DNA from: Pardosa pseudoannulata
Lineage: Eukaryota; Arthropoda; Arachnida; Araneae; Lycosidae
Direction: 5' to 3'
DNA: 64,000 bases
Assembly (NCBI GenBank): GCA_032207245.1
Contig: CM063502.1
Span: forward strand, 142,127,771 to 142,191,770
The notes beneath the pieces were generated by a model. That model was given only the letters and a program-made list of their open reading frames with translations, was not told where the DNA came from and did not search any database. The position numbers and the translations under genes were made by a program. Positions 1-20,477 of the stretch are shown piece after piece (position 1 is the first letter of the stretch; each line of letters starts with the position of its first letter).

Positions 1-2384
1 TTCTTTGTGACTATTCAAAGCTTTGTCTAAAGTGGGATATTTATCATAGAGAAAATGTACGCATTACCAATAGTTAAGTTATTTATTCTGATACATGCAT
101 ATAACCTATTGTTTATGGCTTGTTTTCTATTTCTGGTGTTTTGAATAATAAAGGCGTTAGTTATTTTATTTATTACGCTAGATTCAAATTCTAAAAAATG
201 AACATTGCCTTGAAATAAATTCAATATCTGGAATGTTACTGCATATAAATTGAAAGGAAGATCATTTATAGTTCAAGCGATATCAACTGGATGGAAAAAC
301 TCCAATATTTTATGGTGATGGAATCAGTATAAGCAACATACAGAATAAATATAAGTGTTTGTAAATAAAAACTAGAAAATATGACTTATTTATAGTGATT
401 TATATTCAGGTTTTATGAGATACTTAAGATTGTTATTTTATTTAAGGTTATCTTTTAGGATAAAAAATATTTGCTAAATCCGAAATATATCAAGTTTATT
501 TTAAAATGTGTTCTGTGTATTTAAAAAAAAATACTTTTTGTACGGTAAGGCATATAATTTTATTTTATTGTGTAGGAAATTTTTCTCCATTTTTCATTCA
601 TTTGGACAGTAAAATTAATTCAACAATTTAAAGCATGAAATAAATTCATTTAAATGTTAATGAAATAGCTTTTTTTAAAGATTTCTAAATAAATATCCTT
701 ATCTAAATGAAAAAAAGTTTAAATATATTAGTATATATTTTGAGTCAATAACTATAAAACGTTACAGTTTGTTAGCCTCGAAATCATTAGCAGATCTACA
801 AACGAGTAAACACACATGCAATTTTGAAACGAAAGAGAACAAAATGAACATTTTCGGTTTCAAAAATTGTGTTGCGCTTCAACACGATACGTAAAAAAAT
901 TCAGGTTTTTTCAGTGTTCTTAATCAAAAATGCTCACTACATATAGGATATTTAATGACGTTTCTGCTTTGATGTAATATGGAAGTATATTTACAGTTTT
1001 ATCAAATTTTGTCATATGTGAGAAATCTTTGTTTAAGTTTTATATTTTAGGCAATATAAAGCATAAAAAGATTTCAAATATATGAAAAAATTGATAAAAT
1101 ACCGCTATTAGTAATTCATCATTAAATGGGGAAATATATATTTTGAACTCATAGTTTTTATACTGAAGACAATTTGTTGAATCTCTGAAACCATTTTCCT
1201 AGATTTGAAAATATTTATTTAAATCAGTATATAATACGTGATTCTATCTAATTCTATCTATCTACATTGTCAATAGCATTAATGATTCATTTATTTAAAA
1301 AAAAAGATGAAATGTAAATAATGAGACAGATTTATGTAAAGAAATATTAGTCCAACGTTATATCGGGAAATACATATTCTGTATAATATTGTCTTTATAA
1401 GAATAATTATGAATGGTATTTCAAAATCTTATTAACAGGATATATTTTCTATAAAAGTTTAGTAAAATCATTTTCAAAAGAATTTTCGGTTGCCTCCACT
1501 AAACGTAGAGTAAAAGGAAATAAATACAAATTTTAATTAATAAATTTCTATAAAACTATGTTGGTTTAATGAATGTATACTATTCAATAAGACAACAAAA
1601 TGAAGCGGTACATCTTGCTGTATTTATGCTGTACAATTGTTTTTTATTCATATTAATGACTAATAAATAGCTAAAAATATACTTCGGCAAATATTTTATC
1701 TGAAATGAAAATACATTTTTAATAAATACTCTATATACATTTTTCATCTATCGTTAAACGTGGGTGTTTATAGGTAATAAAATATTAAAGGAGTAATTTC
1801 CGTTCATATTATCGCCATAAAACTTTCTTCATCCACCGTAAAGGTCTTTGAATACCTTTTATTTAACTCCAAGGGAAACCGACCTGCCAAACAAATCTAA
1901 CATTTAATACTAAACAAGTTTAGTTACATTCTACATTTAATGTTATATGATCAATAATATAAGATATAATGTATTATTGACATGTGAAGATTATACGTTT
2001 GATGAAGCCACATTTTTCTCTCTGTCTATTTTTTATATTACTATTAAATACATAAGAATACATATGTAAATAAATTATAAATATACTTAGATCAACATGC
2101 ATTTATTTATACATAAATGGCGCGCACGCACACACATACCTACCTACCTAGACGTGTGTGTGTGTGTATAGATAGGTGTTCACGTGCTGCATTTGCATAT
2201 AAACATCTTTAGTAGAGGAGTGGAAACTAATTTTATGAACTCTTTTAAAATATAAGAAGGTATTGGAAAAGTATATCTTCAGGAGAGCTACCGTGTGATT
2301 TTTCCCGGTGGTAAGTAAAATAATTTATAAAATGGTGCAAAAATTAAGTCTGCTTCCTCTCCGTTTATTTAAGAACTAGTGAAG

Positions 2385-2385
<1 letters not shown>
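1..2385. other. Gene-free AT-rich DNA
   Basis: No coding pattern, RNA gene or clear repeat apart from short AC/GT and TACC runs near 2118-2168. Confidence 0.6.
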
Positions 2386-2461
<76 letters not shown>

Positions 2462-2479
2462 ATATATATATAATATATA

Positions 2480-2528
<49 letters not shown>

Positions 2529-2544
2529 TATATATATATATTTA

Positions 2545-2578
<34 letters not shown>

Positions 2579-2642
2579 ATATATGTGTGTGTGTATGTAT
2601 ATATAGATATACATATATATGTATATAATGTATATATATGTG

Positions 2643-2688
<46 letters not shown>
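2386..2688. repeat. (AT)n microsatellite, interrupted
   Basis: About 300 bp of alternating AT with internal TATGTATAT and GTGTGTGTAT variants. Open frames of alternating Tyr/Ile are artefacts. Confidence 0.98.
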
Positions 2689-2692
<4 letters not shown>

Positions 2693-4814
2693 CATTCTCA
2701 CTGCATTACATATGTTTGTTATCATAATTAAAATATATGAATATGTTTCTGATTCACCGACAACTGATATATAATTTATTGCAAAAGAATACAATGTTTT
2801 TTCCGAATACAGAAGTGATTGATATAAGGAGATATAACAATGGTCGTTTGTATACTTATTAACACTAAACATACCATAACCGGTCTAATGACTGATAATG
2901 TATAAGTAAAAAATGCGATAAGTAATGAATTAAAGTTTCTTATTCTTTGTGTTTGTAATACATAAAAGTTGATAGTACACAATTTTGTGTAATTAAAATA
3001 AAGTTTATTTGTATATTTCATTCCAATATCCATATTTCATACAATCAGTCAGGAAACATAGGTCCGGTTATTTAATGGGCTATAGTAAAAATAGGGATGT
3101 ATTAAGTATTGGTATGTTTAGTGTTAATTAATACGACTTTTGACTCCTTAAACAAGTATTTTTTATTTCACCGGTAGTTTGTCTCTGATTAAACGATAGG
3201 CACATAATTTTATCGTAACAATTACATGGTGGAATATATGTTATTGATTTAGCTGTGGATCTTCTTTACAAACAAAGTCACATTAATAAATGTAAAGATC
3301 ATTTTCTATAAAATTCCGCATTAAGTATTTCTTTAGTAGCCAATTTTATTAAATTAATATTACAAAACCTGATAATTTCTCTAAGATAAATACTCCAAAA
3401 ACATATAAGCAAAAAAGATGAGTTAGTGCTACAAAAGTCTCATGAATATTAACAAAAATCGTGAAAGTCATTTTTACATCAATAGCAATAATAGTTTGGC
3501 TAATATATTTTATAAATTAGATTAATATGCTTATAAGTGGTACAGTTTAAACGGTAGTCTATTTTTGTGGCTTTTTTCCCATATATCATGTCAGCACTGT
3601 ATCAGTTGTAATACCTGATTAAACCCATAGTACGAGCTGAGTACCATTTTATAGGGTTTACCTCAAGTGTAATACAAATAAGAGAGGTTCTCCCTCAGAG
3701 TAAACCAAGTCCATTTTTTTAACAACATAAAAATTATTACCAGGATTAATAGCATGAATAGAAATACACTTGTTATTATAAATTTTTAAAAATTAATTTA
3801 ACTTTCCAGGAATTAAAAATTATTCAGACACTTTAGGAATTTTACAAACGAACTTCGATCATTTTGCTAATGTACACGTCACCTAATGTTACCTACAATA
3901 TCTTCCAGAAATTAAGCCTTACCTCAAAAATATGGGTCCAGTAATGGAAATATATTATTACTACAAGAAACTATCAGTAATTTAGTACAGTAGTTTTTAA
4001 ATTTTTAACACCAAGGCTTTGAGTAAGATATTTCGTTTATATACTAGTTTCTGGTAAAGCCTAAACAAAAGTGTAACCTCGGGGGATTTTATTGAAAAAT
4101 ATAATTTCACCAATATACAAGTATTGATCTTTAGTGTGATCTGCTTACCGCTTTTCGTGTTTACCTCACATGTAACACAAATATGATATTTTAAATTTAC
4201 AAGATCCTCATTACGCTATCACTTGTACCTCACCCCCATCCCTATAAAGGGAGCAAATGGATGTCTAACCCCAATAATACTTCAGAGGCTTCGTCAAATG
4301 GAGTTAATTCTCACTGCTGACACTGTACAAAATGGTAAAACTCTTATGAACATTTTTAGGTCTACTTTAAAACTTGAAGTTTTTACATAAATAAGAGGTT
4401 TAAAATAATTTTTTTCAAATTCGATTATATGTTCTGATATAAACCTTTTGCTTTTAAGTTTATGTGTTTGAACTCTGTCAGTAATTTTTTTAAGGTTATA
4501 ACAGAAACAAGCAGCAGTAGTGTTTAAAAGCATCCAGTTACCGAGTGTTTCAAATCAATGATTTAGTAGATTTCCATATCTTTTGTTAACTGCCAGCACA
4601 CCATTTGTTTTCCTTGAATAAATTTGCATTCTGGTAGTTCGCAGCTTATTATTTATGCCTACCATTAAGTTCTATTGCTGTGATCCTCTTAATTTATGAG
4701 GCAATAAAAATATGATTTTCATTGGAATATTTATACAAAATTTAGGAATAAAAATACCATAAGATGTTAATATTTTTGAATATTTTAATAATTTCTATAC
4801 CGTAAAATTTATGA
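2689..4814. other. Gene-free AT-rich DNA
   Basis: Only chance open frames, the longest 85 codons on the minus strand (2776-3033); nothing recognised. Confidence 0.6.
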
Positions 4815-5135
4815 TAAATATTAAACTCATAAGCGGTACTTATGGTATAAAAATGGCTAAAATGTTAAAATATGTTGTTAGAAGTTTAAATTTCAATTCC
4901 TAATAATAGATTAGCAGATAAATAGATTTATTTACCCTTATAAAAGAAAGCAGACATGTTGTTAGATAATAAAAGTTAAATTTATTAACAGTACTTACTG
5001 TAAAGAAATGGCTAAAATGTTAATATATAAATATATTTAGACGTTTATGAGGACATAATACATTATAACAGGCTGTGTTTGATTCATTGTAAGATAAAAA
5101 GTTCTACTATGTCTAGAATAAAATTATTAATGAAT
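4815..5135 (+). repeat. Unclassified dispersed repeat, two partial copies
   Basis: Shared phrases are AAATGGCTAAAATGTTAA (4850 and 5005), GGACATAATA, CATTATAACAGGCTG and TGTCTAGAATAAAATT. The same phrases in the same order recur near 8.4, 18.65, 28.28 and, reversed, 29.2 kb. No coding capacity was seen. Confidence 0.6.
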
Positions 5136-5459
5136 CCTTAATAAAGGGTCTAGATTTATAAAATTATTTATCATTATTTTCATTTGAAGGGATGCGTTTT
5201 TTAAAAAACATAAAGCACAACAAGTAAAAAAAAATTAAATCTTTATTCCCGGATTATAACTCTTGAAATAAGTGAAATAAAAATATATTTTTGTACTAAA
5301 TAAGAATTAATTATTTTTTTACAAATTGTGCAAAGTATTCACGAAAAATTTCAGTACTGAGATATCAAAGATAGTACACATTTTGAACAAATCTGAATCA
5401 ATTTTGACAAGTTTAAGTGTTAAGTCTGTACGTACGTACAAGAAAACTGTAATACTGAA

Positions 5460-6070
5460 ACTTGCAATCAACACTCAATATAGCGAAAACTTTCAATATA
5501 AAATGTATTAACACTACCAAGTATAAATAAAAAATGATTTAAATCTTGTCTTTAGAACTGCTGTAACAGCTACTTGTGTATCTCTTGCTTTGATTGCACC
5601 CAGAACTTCATATAACGAAAGTTTTCAATATAATGAATATTAACGCTGTAGGGCATAAATGAGAAAAGATTAACTGTAAATTATTAAAATTTTGTATTTA
5701 CGACTGTTATCACATCTAGTATGTTCCTGTTTCATTTATTACAATTCGTACTCTATATAACGAAAATATTCTATGTAACAAATTTTAAAATTTCAAGAAT
5801 ATCTGATAAAGATTAACTGTAGATGGTTCAAATTATGAAGTTTTAACATTTGTGCATCTTCCATTTTAATTGCAAACTACATTGTAATAATGAAAAACTT
5901 CAACTTGACGTTTATTACTTATTTAGGAAATAACTCTAAAACTATGAGCTGTAAAAAGATTAAATTTTGTATTTAGAACTATTATAACCTCTATGTTTGT
6001 ATAACCTTTTTTTATTGCATTCCGCTTTCTAAATAATGTAAAATCTCAATCAATGCCCATAAATTCATAA
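5460..6070. repeat. Degenerate tandem array, about 125-155-bp units
   Basis: The motif ATATAACGAAAAC/TTTCAATATAA-like recurs near 5475, 5608, 5754, 5880 and 6030. AGATTAACTGTA or similar recurs near 5668, 5809 and 5957, and TTTAGAACTG/ATTATAAC near 5550, 5700 and 5980. Roughly four to five diverged units. Confidence 0.6.
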
Positions 6071-6554
6071 ATATATCTACAACAATACAACTGAAAGAAT
6101 CAAAGTATTCATACGCAGTTCAAACATTACTATTTAAATATTGGAAACAATGCTTTTAAAGTCCATTTTTCGAAAAGAAAAATTAATATTCTTTAGAAAG
6201 AATAATTTTGAAGTTTTACTGCTTATTACTTCTTGGTACGGAGTAAAGGAATCATTCTAATTCTGAAAGATTTTGGTTTTCAAGGATGTATCTATAAAAG
6301 GAAACATATTAATGTATTAAAAATTAAAGCTCCAGTTCACTGTTCATCAGATGGAAATACTTAAGGTCCACAACACCGTCAGCTTGAGAAAAATAACTAA
6401 CTCTGAGCCTCGAATTGAATGTTGAAATGAAAATTGTGATGGAGCATCATGCAAAATAATAAAAACTGTATACTTAAATAGGAATCATGCTTTAATAAGT
6501 CACGTGGTGTCCACATCTTGTTATTCTATAAACTTCAATTATACGAGTGATATA

Positions 6555-7431
6555 CAGTCAAACCTGTCTATCTCGAATCTCTTGGGAGTAAATAAAACAT
6601 TCGAGATAAACAGGTTTCGAGATACACAGGTTTTATGAAAATTAACTAAGAAAATTTCTTTACACAATACAAAAGATTAAAAATTTGAAGAACTTTTAGT
6701 TTTATTTACATACCTTACATAAAGTAATCCGTTAGGAGTTTTTGATGCAAAATTTTTTTAGACTGTACAATTTTTTGTAGTTTTGACACAGTGGCGAAAC
6801 AATTCTGATCAATATTTTCTTGGGATTCAAGAAAAAGTCTTAGTGTTTCAATGACTTTTTCTGCTTTTTTTTTGGAGTAACAACTCTTTCTACATCGATG
6901 TTGTCCTCTTTGTCATGATTCTCTTCATCATCAGAAGTTCCCAGAACGTTTTCTAAGCTTTCGAAACCAGTTAATAATGTTCCGCTCGTCGCCACTGATT
7001 TATCTACTACTATAAAATCTTTAAATGAAATCTCAATATTCAGTTTCTCTCTGATAATTACCCATTCCTTGGGGTTTTCATCAGTTTCCTCGGCCGGTTG
7101 CTCTTCGGTTTCTTTTACATGATGTTCTCCGAATTTACACTTTTAGTACAATTCCCCCCAACCAGTTCCTGACCAAATAATCACCCGAGAGAGAAAACTA
7201 AAAGTGTATTTCCTGGAAATGGGAACTTCTGAGGTTATCAACGCAATAAGGCTCTAAACTGAAGTGTTGTGTTTCTTCCGAAAATTCGAGATAGACAGGT
7301 TTGGAAAAAAATAATTTGAGATAGGTTTGGAAAATACGTTAAATTTTTATTGAAAATGTAGGGAAATTGAAAAAATTTGACATAGACAGGTTTTCGAGAT
7401 AAGCAGGTTTCGAGATAGACAAGTTTGACTG
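6555..7431 (-). mobile_element. pogo/Tigger-like DNA transposon, internally deleted (877 bp)
   Basis: It has terminal inverted repeats: the left end starts CAGTCAAACCTGTCTATCTC and the right end reads the same on the minus strand as CAGTCAAACTTGTCTATCTC. It is flanked by TA at 6553-6554 and 7432-7433. Subterminal motifs CGAGATA and GACAGGTTT recur at both ends. The minus strand keeps the transposase C-terminus. At 877 bp it is far shorter than a complete Tigger element, so most of the catalytic domain is gone. Confidence 0.85.
6730..7136 (-). pseudogene. Tigger-like transposase C-terminal remnant
   Basis: The minus-strand frame from 7136 reads through EWVIIREKLNI, SFKDFIVVDKSVATSGTL and an acidic SDDEENHDKED stretch, characteristic of the tail of pogo/Tigger (CENP-B-related) transposases. 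A frameshift in a run of A bases near 6870 moves it to the frame KVIETLRLFLESQENIDQN. No DDE catalytic residues are present, so it is inactive. Confidence 0.8.
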
Positions 7432-7433
7432 TA

Positions 7434-10400
7434 TTTTATTTTGTAGCCTTTTTGTAGGGCATTTTTTAAATTTTTAATTTCTTTACAGTTATTATTTCTT
7501 TTAATTTAAAAATATTAAATGGCTTTAAAACTTGAAGCTTAAAATATGAAAAATATACTAAATTTATATTTGGTATAAAAATTAAGTTTCAGGTATACTT
7601 TACATAATATATATGGTTTTTATCGCAAACGTTATATTACCACTCTCTCAAGTAGACAGCCCATGACTTCTGACAGTTTTCAAGTTTCGAAACTTGTTCT
7701 GCCATTTCATTACATTTTGATGAATACATTTGTTTGGTTGATTTTTAATTAATAAAATATTTTTCTCTTTCTTATTATGAGTTACCTTTGTGTTAGTCAT
7801 TATTCTCTCCTACTAAAATTGAAATAAGTTAAACAAACAGTATCAAAATTCATCTGTTTTATGTGCAAAGCTTTTATATTTCGAAACTTTCAACTTAAGT
7901 TTTTAAGTTAGAAAGTAAATAAAACCCTACTAATTAAAATATATCAATATATTATAGCGTAAAATATTCATGTTATTAGCAAAAGAAAATTTTCAATGAA
8001 GAGTTCATTGAAATAATTTAAACTCCAAACTAAACTTTTTTCAGTTTTGAAGGTCTTCTTTAGGTATTAATGAGTAAAATGATAAAATATAAAACACTGT
8101 ACAACATGAAAATTTTTTTTAGATACAAATAAATATTTATTGTATATTTTTAGCTGAAAATAAAAGATTTGTAATTATCTTTGTTGAGTACTCAGCATTT
8201 TCATTAAGAATCTACATTTTAGCTTTTTAGTATTTTCTCGATAAATTTGTACTCTTTCTTAATTTAATCAAACTTATTAATAACTTGCTTATTCTATTGA
8301 ACTTTTCCACTGTATGTATAGATCTATGCACATTTAGCAATGGAAATAAATATATATTATAGTAGCAAATGTAGTCTTCCTGAAAAAATGAAAAGGGAAA
8401 GAAAAAATTAAATGGTTTTCTTACTGTATAGTAATGCCTAAAGTGCTAAAACATATATAATTCGAAGTTTAAAGGGATATAGTACCTTTCGAATTAAAAC
8501 TTCATCCTCATAACAGCCTTTTTTTTCTGGGAGAGGAGGGGGAATAAAATGTTCTAGTCTGTCTAGAATAAAATTTTCCAACTTGTGACACTTTAGTAGC
8601 GATATATCACCGCCTGCAGTGTAAGAGAAAATGTTTTTTTAATAATTGTATTTTAAATATCAGAATTAAATGACCTGAAGCATGTATCAAGTACTCTTGA
8701 AACGGGCATTACAATTTGTTGACATGCAGAAACTCGGCTAGCATATTACCGAATTACATTTCTCAACTATATTAGCTATGCCTTAGAAAGGACGAAACGT
8801 TGACCACATGTCGGTCAACGGCCTCATCTAGACTCAAGCCTAAGGCGGCAATCTCACCTCACGTTTTCCTCATCAATAGCATTCGCGCATTATCCAAAAG
8901 ATGGTCTGCTGATGTTTGGGCAAAAACCGGATATGAATGATTGTGCTTTACTTCGTGTAATTACAACCAAATTTTACGCTTCTTGCATACTGATTAAAAC
9001 CTATTTTGCGTATTTCAAGGACCAGATTTTTAATGCTGACTATCCATTTGAATGCTATTATTTGACTGCTCTGAAGTGAAGAAAAAGTGTGAATCATTTC
9101 ACTACATAAAAAAAATTTACTTCGCCTGATGTGTTCAACCTAAACGTCCTCCTCTATTTTGTTTTTTGCTAGAAGTCTTTTTAACAATATAGTAAAACCG
9201 ATCTATCAAATCTAATAGATGTTTACAACTGCGTTTTACAGATAAAATTAGTATAATTTTCCTTACTGCAAAAATGTCCCTTATTTAAAGTGGTCATCAT
9301 TTTAAGTTCAAAAGCAATTACATTTGTTAAAAACATATTTATCTAGTGACATTTCCAAAATAATCACTATCCTCTTATAATCCTTTCTTTTACTCTGCTT
9401 CAAAATCAAGGGGTAATATTTTGCACACTATTTCTCGTGACCGTAGTATTTCTAAGGGAGTTTTCTCAAAATTAATGCATTAAGAGATTAGAACCTTTAT
9501 TTTTTTTAATTTTTAGACATACCACGTAAATAAAGCGTTTCTGGCATGACAGTACCACATTACTTTCCATGTAATTAAAGATATCTGATGTATTGGCCTA
9601 ACTGCATGTTGGATTTATATAATATTAAGAAATAAAAAATTGGCCCTTTTTACTGTCATTTTTAAAATCATGAAATCGTTAAGTGGTTAAAAGAGTAAAG
9701 TATTTATGCATTAAGTATTTATGTTAATTAGACATAATATACTTTGCATTATACATTAAGATTAACTTTGAAAGAAAAAACAAAAAATTCTTGATTTTGC
9801 ATTCTAAAAATCTAATTTGTAGTGGTATGTCAGAGAAATTGTAAATTTACCAACTACAGTTTTTCTAATTTCGAGTTAATGTGCGTTAATATATTTCGAG
9901 TTACTATAAGAGAAAACCACGTATTAGAGAATCACGAAGTGTATTGTGTTTCACCAAATACATTACGTGTAAGAAAACCTTTATGTCAGAATACAGTAAT
10001 AAATGCAAGGTCAACATGGGTAAAGCGCCAATAGATTTATTGAATTCAGATGTTGAGCAGCTGCAAATGAGCTGCATTATCATTACGAGAGAACTCAGTG
10101 GAATAAAATACAGACTGAAAGTGTTTGTATTAATACTAACGGACCGTATTATCAATTCGAAAGAATTTGTAATAAAATAAGTATTCTTAATTCAGTGACA
10201 GCATAAACAGACAGTTCTCAGCCTAATCTTACTGCAGCTGATTTAGTTGGCTTTTTTACTGCAGCGTATTCGCAGCTGTGAAACAGCCATTTGTTTTCAA
10301 TTTTTTTTTCTATTTGTACCTTATTTACGTTTGCTTTGTATTTATTGTTTTAAAAACAAACTATTATTTATTCCCCCTGACTGAGGATGGGAACTGAAAC

Positions 10401-12540
10401 ATGAATTAAGAAACAAATATAAAAACCGAAGTATAATATTTTCACCCTTTAGTGCTCGGGTTTGTTGATAATGTTTGAGCCGCTCTTTGCAATTCATTAA
10501 ACTGACCATTGAAAAAAACTGTTTAATATGTTATAAAATAAAAACTTAAGTGATTATAATGACATTGAAATATTCTATATTTATAAAACCCATAGTAAGA
10601 GTAGGACAGTGTTAAAACAGATAAAATTAATACAAAAACCAGAGAGAAAAAATTATGGAATATTATACATAGGAAACAATATCATGCATTTTACCATGTT
10701 ATGAAATTAGCCGACTACTAACTCTAAACACCATAAAAATATTAAAGAAATACGATAATCTAAAAATCAAGTAATCCCCTAATAGTCTTTTTCTATTTCA
10801 TCCTTAATGAGGTTTTCTGTAAAAAGAAGTAAATTTGGAGTATGATAAAAATGTTTATTAACAAATACGGTTTTATTTCCAATTTTCTATAATAAATCAA
10901 GAAATTGTGTGGTAAGATATTATTACAAAATATTATTTTTGTTGACTAGTTTTACACACTTTAGAAAAAAATATTTTAGTTGAATTCTGAAATTTAAATG
11001 CATGTCTTACAATGTTTACAAAAAAAAACTAATTATCAATCCTAGCAGAACTTGTTTCATATCTATAAATAAAAATTTAGTGCAGCCTTAAAAATAAATT
11101 TACATACGTAAGAGAAATATTAAAAGAGGGACATCTGAAGTGAAATAAAATCTTCCATTTTATGTGTTAGCACTATCCAACAAAACTAACACATATCCAA
11201 GCAATCATGCTCGTGTGAAAACTTTCCCAAAATTTTACTATAATTCTTTTCTAAATAAGTGTAATTCCTTTTAAGTATAGCGAAATTCCTTAGAACGTAG
11301 AATTAAATCTAGAGTCTAAATTTTATCGGTCACTGATTACGTCACAAAGCATCATATTTCGCATTCTCCTCTTTGCTTAGCCTTATTACATATCAACTTT
11401 CTTTGAAATATTAAAGCAATGAATATATAATTATAATTTTCCAATTATGTATATAGGTTACATTTCCAAATTGCTCGAGTAAAATTCAGTATCTCAAGTC
11501 ATAGACAGTACAGGAAATGTTATGAAGTAATAATGATTCATTGGAACCACTGTTTGACCTTAAAGATATTTGTAATTAATGTAACAGGTGATAAGAGTAT
11601 GTTCTAGGACGAAATATTTTATATGAGATATTGATAATAAATTACATCTCTCTACTATGTACATATTCAGTTGCTTTTTTGCATATTTATATCCATTGCC
11701 GTGTCTGGGAGGCAGACCATGTTAATGATTGTAGGGGAGAATGAAGCACATTTTAAATCCATTACTATTTTATGGAAGCCTGGGGCTAGTAATGCAGGTC
11801 GCAGTGAACCTCTACTCAAATCTCTAACCGGAGGAAAGCTACCAAACTTGTTTCGAAACCCGGAAGACCATTCTTGAAAGAACGTTTTAGACCTTGACCT
11901 CACCGTCGCGTAAAGAACGGTCACAGTTTTTAAGAACCCGAATTTAGAAGCAGATGGGGCATTGTTTGCTTGGGTTACGGGCGTCTATCTGATCTCCAAA
12001 GTCATTGTCAGATGATCCAGTCACGAAACCTGATAAGAGTGCGCAAAATGGTTAATACTAAAGTCTTTGTTATGATAGAAGGAATGAAGAACCTTTAATT
12101 TGTTTTTATTTAGGGTAGAATATGGGGGAAGAGTTCATGAATATTGGGAGATCTAACTGAACTGTAACAATGCATCGGTCTAGCATTTACTTACAAAGAA
12201 ATAAGCTGAACACCTCCTTTCTTTATTTTAAGAAACATTGAACTTTTTTTTCTTTAAAATTTTACAGGTTACTTGTAAGAGATTGAGGTTATCTCTAAGG
12301 TCAAATGGAATTAATTGCTTGTTTAAATAGCTAGGTGGATTTTAATTATAAGAATTCCTTTAAAGTATTAATTTAAACCAATATAATTAAGAATATTGAG
12401 CTTCTAACTGGTGTTAAAACACACGAAGAATTCTGCAACAAACCGTAGAGTATTTAAATTAAATCCTTGCACTATAAAATATAGGCAATTTATTAAAAAT
12501 ATTAATAATATAGTCATTCTGGGATACATTTACATCAGTT
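7434..12540. other. Gene-free DNA with a few GC-richer islands
   Basis: Apart from the repeat at 8400, slightly GC-rich patches lie at 8790-8950, 9940-10180 (overlapping 70- and 78-codon frames) and 11670-12050 (open on both strands). None matches a family I know. Confidence 0.5.
8400..8585 (+). repeat. Unclassified dispersed repeat copy
   Basis: It contains CTTACTGTATAGTAATGCCT, AAAGGGATATAGTACCTTTC, CATAACAGCC and GTCTGTCTAGAATAAAATT, aligning with 4975-5130. Confidence 0.6.
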
Positions 12541-13290
12541 AAAAATTCGTTATAAGTTTAGATTAACTTTATTTTAACCCTTAATTTGGCTAAGTCCGCT
12601 ACACCGGACATGTATATTTATAACTACTATATAACATAATTGTCAGTGTTCGCCACAGCGGACATTAATTATCTCAAATATGGAAAATGATATATATTTT
12701 TTTTACAGAGATCCTAATGTTTATACAGACATGGGAAAATAACAGAAATTAAAATTAAAAAATATTTGGAAAAACATCTTGTCAAATTAAGGGTTAAAGA
12801 CTTGGAACTAAACATATACTAGGCAATAAAACACAAGAAGTTTTACGGATATTTTATGATGGAATGATTAATCAGTATCACTAACAACTAATCGTAAATC
12901 TGACAATCGAGTTAAGAATAACTTCCAATAATTATATAATAAAATTCATTAAAAGTTTAAATTAACTTTATTTTAAAGACGTGGAACTAAAGATATACTA
13001 AAAAAGAAATACAAGAAATTTTACGGATGTTTGATGGTGGAATCATTAATCAGTATCACTAACAACTAATCGTAAATCTGACAATCGAGTTAAGAATTAC
13101 TTCCAATAACTATATAATAAAATTCATTAAAAGTTTAAATTAACTTTATTTTAAAGACGTGGAACTAAAGGTATACTAAAAAAGAAATACAAGAAATTTT
13201 ACGGATGTTTGATGGTGGAATCATTAATCAGTATCACTAACAACTGATTGTAAATCTGACAATCGAGTTAAGAATTACTTCCAATAACTA
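12541..13290. repeat. Tandem array, about 178-bp unit, three copies
   Basis: The phrase ATTAACTTTATTTTAA recurs at 12562, 12961 and 13139. The last spacing is 178 bp; the first is 178 plus the 220 bp added by the MITE and its TTAA. Units 2 and 3 are almost identical, while unit 1 is more diverged. Unit 3 stops at CCAATAACTA near 13290. Confidence 0.9.
12578..12793. mobile_element. piggyBac-type MITE (216 bp) with TTAA duplication
   Basis: Termini are CCCTTAATTTGGC and, inverted, CCCTTAATTTGAC, directly flanked by TTAA at 12574-12577 and 12794-12797. Subterminal motifs GTCCGCTACACCGGAC and CGCCACAGCGGAC form short palindromes, typical of piggyBac-related elements. It has no coding capacity. 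The empty site is visible in the next tandem unit, where TTTATTTTAAAGACGTGG is uninterrupted. Confidence 0.88.
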
Positions 13291-19930
<6,640 letters not shown>

Positions 19931-20039
19931 GTAATATATCAAAATTATTTAATTTTAATATTTCTTCAAAAGCCTCCTCTCTCCAATTTTAATTCATTTA
20001 AATATCTTTACCAGCCTCTAAATGGTTTAATCAACGGAG

Positions 20040-20350
20040 TATTTTCCACTTAACATTCCTTTCTGTAAACTTTCTGTGTATAGAGCAGTTTTCAAGCTGG
20101 TGGCAAAACATGATTTCGCGTTTTGCTGATATTGCATTTAATTCGCTTATTAAGCTGTTTTTGTTGTGGGAAAATTCTTGTTGTCAGCGCTCTTGGGTGC
20201 ACTTGTGTCAGAGCAGAGTGAACTCTGTGGCTTTTGATTGTATATTGTCCAGAAGGATAGATGTGCGGTGTTGCCGCTCTGAAATAAAGTTTTAAAATTA
20301 GACTTCTGAAAATTAGACTTCTCCTAAATATGAAGCCCGACTGCATTCTC
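20040..20350. other. GC-richer island between (AT)n tracts
   Basis: Contains TGTCAGAGCAGAGTGAAC, AATAAAG at about 20284 and a short direct repeat AAAATTAGACTTCT. It might be a retroelement end; no counterpart was found in the window. Confidence 0.3.
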
Positions 20351-20405
20351 ATTACTTATAGCTGTTGAGCTTTCTCCTTGTGAAGAAGTGATATAAAAAA
20401 TGGAT

Positions 20406-20407
<2 letters not shown>

Positions 20408-20475
<68 letters not shown>
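20408..20475. repeat. (AT)n microsatellite
   Basis: Perfect AT run bordering the DUF4817 transposon fragment. Confidence 0.98.

Positions 20476-20477
<2 letters not shown>

Noticed and set aside
9822..10180. Overlapping + strand frames of 70 and 78 codons
   Set aside because: Two frames and the opposite strand are open together, there is no splice context and no recognisable motif; probably chance.
11667..11924. 85-codon minus-strand frame in a GC-richer island
   Set aside because: The opposite strand is equally open and no family is recognised; insufficient for a gene call.
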